IMG/VR virus record: IMGVR_UViG_3300027777_001268
Span: 1 to 21,384 of that record
DNA length: 21,384 bases
From: a virus
Reading direction: 5' to 3' (one strand)
The notes beneath the pieces were generated by a model, which saw only the letters and a list, made by a program, of their open reading frames with translations, was not told where the DNA came from and searched no databases. Position numbers and translations under genes: made by a program. Shown piece by piece: positions 19,372 to 21,384 of this stretch. How positions within the stretch are numbered: the first letter of the stretch is position 1; every line of letters starts with the position of its first letter.

Positions 19372-21384
19372 TTAATTTAGGAAAGCTCGTTGAGGAAGGG
19401 ATACATTTGTTCCGTATGATGTGGATGTTTGCCAATAATTATTATATCCCCAAGTCCACAACTCCCCAATAGTTGATTTGGCATAAACAACAGGATTTGG
19501 TTGAAGACCCATGACTCTAAAATCGCTAAATAGCGTTGCTATTGGTTGACGGCATGGTTGTAGCACATTTCTATTTGTAGAAATAGACCCACCATCGCCA
19601 TAAATTCTACCTTGGTATCCGCAAACATAAATTAAACCAGTTGTAGTAAGGGCAATTAGATTTGCTCCTCCAGAATTTGAGTCTCCAAAATATTGTATTT
19701 TTGAAAATGTTAAACCAGAAACTCCAGAGAGGGTTTGTGGAGTTGATGCATTTGAATTAGAGCCAGTACCTAATGCCCCTTCAGTTCCTCGCCCCCAAGA
19801 CCTAATTGTTCCATCAGTAAGAAGTGCAGCGACTGATGTTCCAGCGTTTGCGTACTGGTTGCTCATAGTCAAAGATGAAACATTTGCAAGGCCAGAAATT
19901 GATGTAAATGATGATTTGTCAATTACGTCTCCAACACCAAGTTGTCCAGATGCATTTCTTCCAGTAGCCCACACAGCACCATTCCATACAATATATGTAG
20001 ATGACTGAGCGTATGTTGTGTTTACTGCGCCAGATGCGTAGACAGCAGATGCCTTAAGAGATGTTACTTGGTTGTAAGTATTTCTGTCAGTTGTGTCACC
20101 AAGTCCAAGCTGTCCTACAGCATTTGCTCCAGTAGAGTAAATGTTATTATTATTATCCAGAACAAATGAATACCCATATCCTCCACCAAATGCAAAGCAG
20201 CGAGTAAGTATTTTGCCAGAGATTGCTCCTCCAGAAATCAGCGTTGGCGTTGGCCTGTTTGTTGTGGTTCCATCTCCAAGTTGACCCGATGAGTTGCTGC
20301 CCCATGCATACAAAGCTCCTGAAGAGGTTATAGCTAATGCATGGTATGCGTCAGGATCTGCTCCAGATTGTGAAACACAAAAGTCGGCAACATTAGTAAT
20401 CCCAGTGATTTTTGTAAATGTATACCTATCTACTGTATCTCCAACACCAAGAACACCAGCCCCGTTAGCACCACACGAATAAATATTGCCAAGGCTTGTA
20501 AGAACAAACATTGAACCATAGGTTATCATGACTTTTGTAACAGTCTCGTTTGATGCTTTTGGAACTTGAGCCACAAAGAATCCAATTCCAGTTGAATTTA
20601 AGTTGTCAATGCCCTGACCGAGCCTATAGCGATTATTTAACCCAATAGTTCTGACAAGATTATTGCTGTCAACCAGAATTCCGGCAGCATTAAATGCAGT
20701 ATAGCCAACATCTCCATAAGATGCGTCAGCAAAGAAAGACACACGAACATTAGATTGTTGTAATGTCTGCGAGATTGCAGTCACCCTTCCAGTGGTATCT
20801 ACTGTGACAACTGGAACTTGTGTTGAAGATCCGTATGTTCCAGCAGAAAGACCAGTGATGGTTTCTAGTTTTGCTCCAGTAACTTGGGAGTTTCCAATCA
20901 TCGCCGTAAGAACGCCTCCGGCAGTGACAGCGTTTGCTATTGTTGCAGTAGCAGCAAGGGTTGCCGTAGCAGAGTTTCCAGAGCAGGCTAGTGCAGTAGT
21001 GGCTGTGGTTGCCGTTACTGAGTTTCCAGTGCAAGCAGACGATGTTGCGGCGTTGCCTGCAATATTCGTTGACCATGATGGAGATGCCGCTCCATTAGAA
21101 ACTAAGACTTGTCCACTTGTTCCATTTGATACAAAACCAGAAATATTTGGCGAGGTTTGGTATAAAACATTACCTGCCGTCCCTCCGGCAATGCCACCAG
21201 CAGTTAATGCCGCTGGAGCATTGACCCAAGTCAGCACGTTTGCAACTAATCCTAAAACCTGACCATTAGCTCCTGCTGGAAGAAATTGGGTTGTGTTTGG
21301 CGCACTTTGGTAAGGAATGCTATTCAATGCTCCACCCAAAAGATTGGTTGCAAATCCTACAGAGTTAATATCCAACACCCTAAT
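19372..21384 (-). CDS. Tail-fibre-like protein with C-terminal RCC1-type propeller (5' partial)
   Basis: The frame is open to the right edge of the window; the first possible in-window start is a GTG at 21378, but the codons before it are also open, so the true start probably lies outside. At least 668 residues are visible. Residues 20-95 hold two copies of a fibre-type repeat (YQ-x-x-PN...GQVL) 50 residues apart. Residues 100-205 are Ala/Thr/Gly-rich (GNSATATLAATATIANAVTA) and end in the common fibre motif VDTTGRVTAIS. Residues about 290-665 contain seven RCC1-type repeats (W/C-G-x-N-x-x-G-x-LG-x-G). A propeller at the C-terminus is a plausible receptor-binding head; the ligand is unknown. 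Confidence 0.85.
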   Translation of the reverse strand: MRVLDINSVGFATNLLGGALNSIPYQSAPNTTQFLPAGANGQVLGLVANVLTWVNAPAALTAGGIAGGTAGNVLYQTSPNISGFVSNGTSGQVLVSNGAASPSWSTNIAGNAATSSACTGNSVTATTATTALACSGNSATATLAATATIANAVTAGGVLTAMIGNSQVTGAKLETITGLSAGTYGSSTQVPVVTVDTTGRVTAISQTLQQSNVRVSFFADASYGDVGYTAFNAAGILVDSNNLVRTIGLNNRYRLGQGIDNLNSTGIGFFVAQVPKASNETVTKVMITYGSMFVLTSLGNIYSCGANGAGVLGVGDTVDRYTFTKITGITNVADFCVSQSGADPDAYHALAITSSGALYAWGSNSSGQLGDGTTTNRPTPTLISGGAISGKILTRCFAFGGGYGYSFVLDNNNNIYSTGANAVGQLGLGDTTDRNTYNQVTSLKASAVYASGAVNTTYAQSSTYIVWNGAVWATGRNASGQLGVGDVIDKSSFTSISGLANVSSLTMSNQYANAGTSVAALLTDGTIRSWGRGTEGALGTGSNSNASTPQTLSGVSGLTFSKIQYFGDSNSGGANLIALTTTGLIYVCGYQGRIYGDGGSISTNRNVLQPCRQPIATLFSDFRVMGLQPNPVVYAKSTIGELWTWGYNNYWQTSTSYGTNVSLPQRAFLN
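19375..20661 (-). repeat. RCC1-type repeats, seven clear copies plus one degenerate
   Basis: Clear copies start near residues 301 (CGANGAGVLGVGD), 359 (WGSNSSGQLGDGT), 416 (TGANAVGQLGLGD), 471 (ATGRNASGQLGVGD), 528 (WGRGTEGALGTGS), 586 (CGYQGRIYGDGG) and 643 (WGYNNYWQTS). A weak extra copy lies near residue 245 (IGLNNRYRLGQG). Spacing is 55-58 residues. RCC1 itself is a seven-bladed propeller, so the count fits a closed ring. Confidence 0.85.
21097..21324 (-). repeat. Two-copy fibre repeat with 50-residue spacing
   Basis: Residues 21-42 (IPYQSAPNTTQFLPAGANGQ, then VL) and 71-92 (VLYQTSPNISGFVSNGTSGQ, then VL) align without gaps. The DNA copies differ at many positions, so the duplication is not recent. 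Further copies may lie beyond the window edge. Confidence 0.7.

Noticed and set aside
20792-21262. Plus-strand open frame of 156 codons
   Set aside because: It is antisense to the Ala/Thr/Gly-rich stalk of the fibre gene; the valine/alanine repeats mirror that composition.

Overview
This window looks like part of the late (virion) region of a tailed bacteriophage, most likely with a short, podovirus-type tail. Every convincing gene lies on the minus strand, so transcription runs right to left. The genes are packed almost end to end: many junctions are TAATG overlaps or gaps of a few bases, and the only gaps above 30 bases are 274-322 and 8544-8586. I see no rRNA, tRNA, transposase, integrase, CRISPR array or lysis gene, and no portal, terminase or major capsid gene in the window. 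The host cannot be named. Most gene starts lack a Shine-Dalgarno sequence and are preceded by A/T-rich bases, which would fit a host such as Bacteroidota that does not depend on Shine-Dalgarno pairing; this is inference.

In transcription order the layout is as follows. (1) A receptor-binding block: a tail-fibre-like gene with a seven-repeat RCC1-type propeller (19372-21384, 5' end outside the window) and a second fibre gene (18292-19356). (2) Two small genes (17884-18276, 17520-17879). (3) The probable tail tube: a 1375-residue protein whose helical ends resemble a head-tail adaptor and whose middle is a large array of repeats (13382-17509), followed by a translationally coupled 707-residue tail nozzle-like protein (11259-13382). 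(4) Four small proteins of unknown function (9713-11257). (5) A two-gene metabolic-type cassette: a PP-loop/PAPS-reductase-family protein and a CxxCxxCC (YkgJ-type) cysteine-cluster protein (8587-9713). (6) A run of low-complexity Ala/Gln/Gly proteins and three large proteins with glycine-rich helical and coiled-coil stretches (2883-8543), which I read as internal virion/ejection candidates. (7) A polyvalent-type protein (323-2500) and its small companion (2525-2878). (8) At the left edge, a 45-residue basic protein and the start of another gene.

The least expected structure is a set of short sequence signatures shared between otherwise different proteins of this operon. Five proteins start with Met-Gly-Gly written with different codons; three of them continue with a P-rich spacer and a D-[ND]-x-A motif. 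Two of the five are tandem paralogues that also share an FGG-x C-terminus. A W-x-V-x-SAHPE motif is shared by a 127- and a 666-residue protein, and a YWQN...K..GL motif ends one small gene and begins the next. This could be a set of co-packaged virion proteins carrying common docking peptides, but that is a hypothesis from sequence alone.
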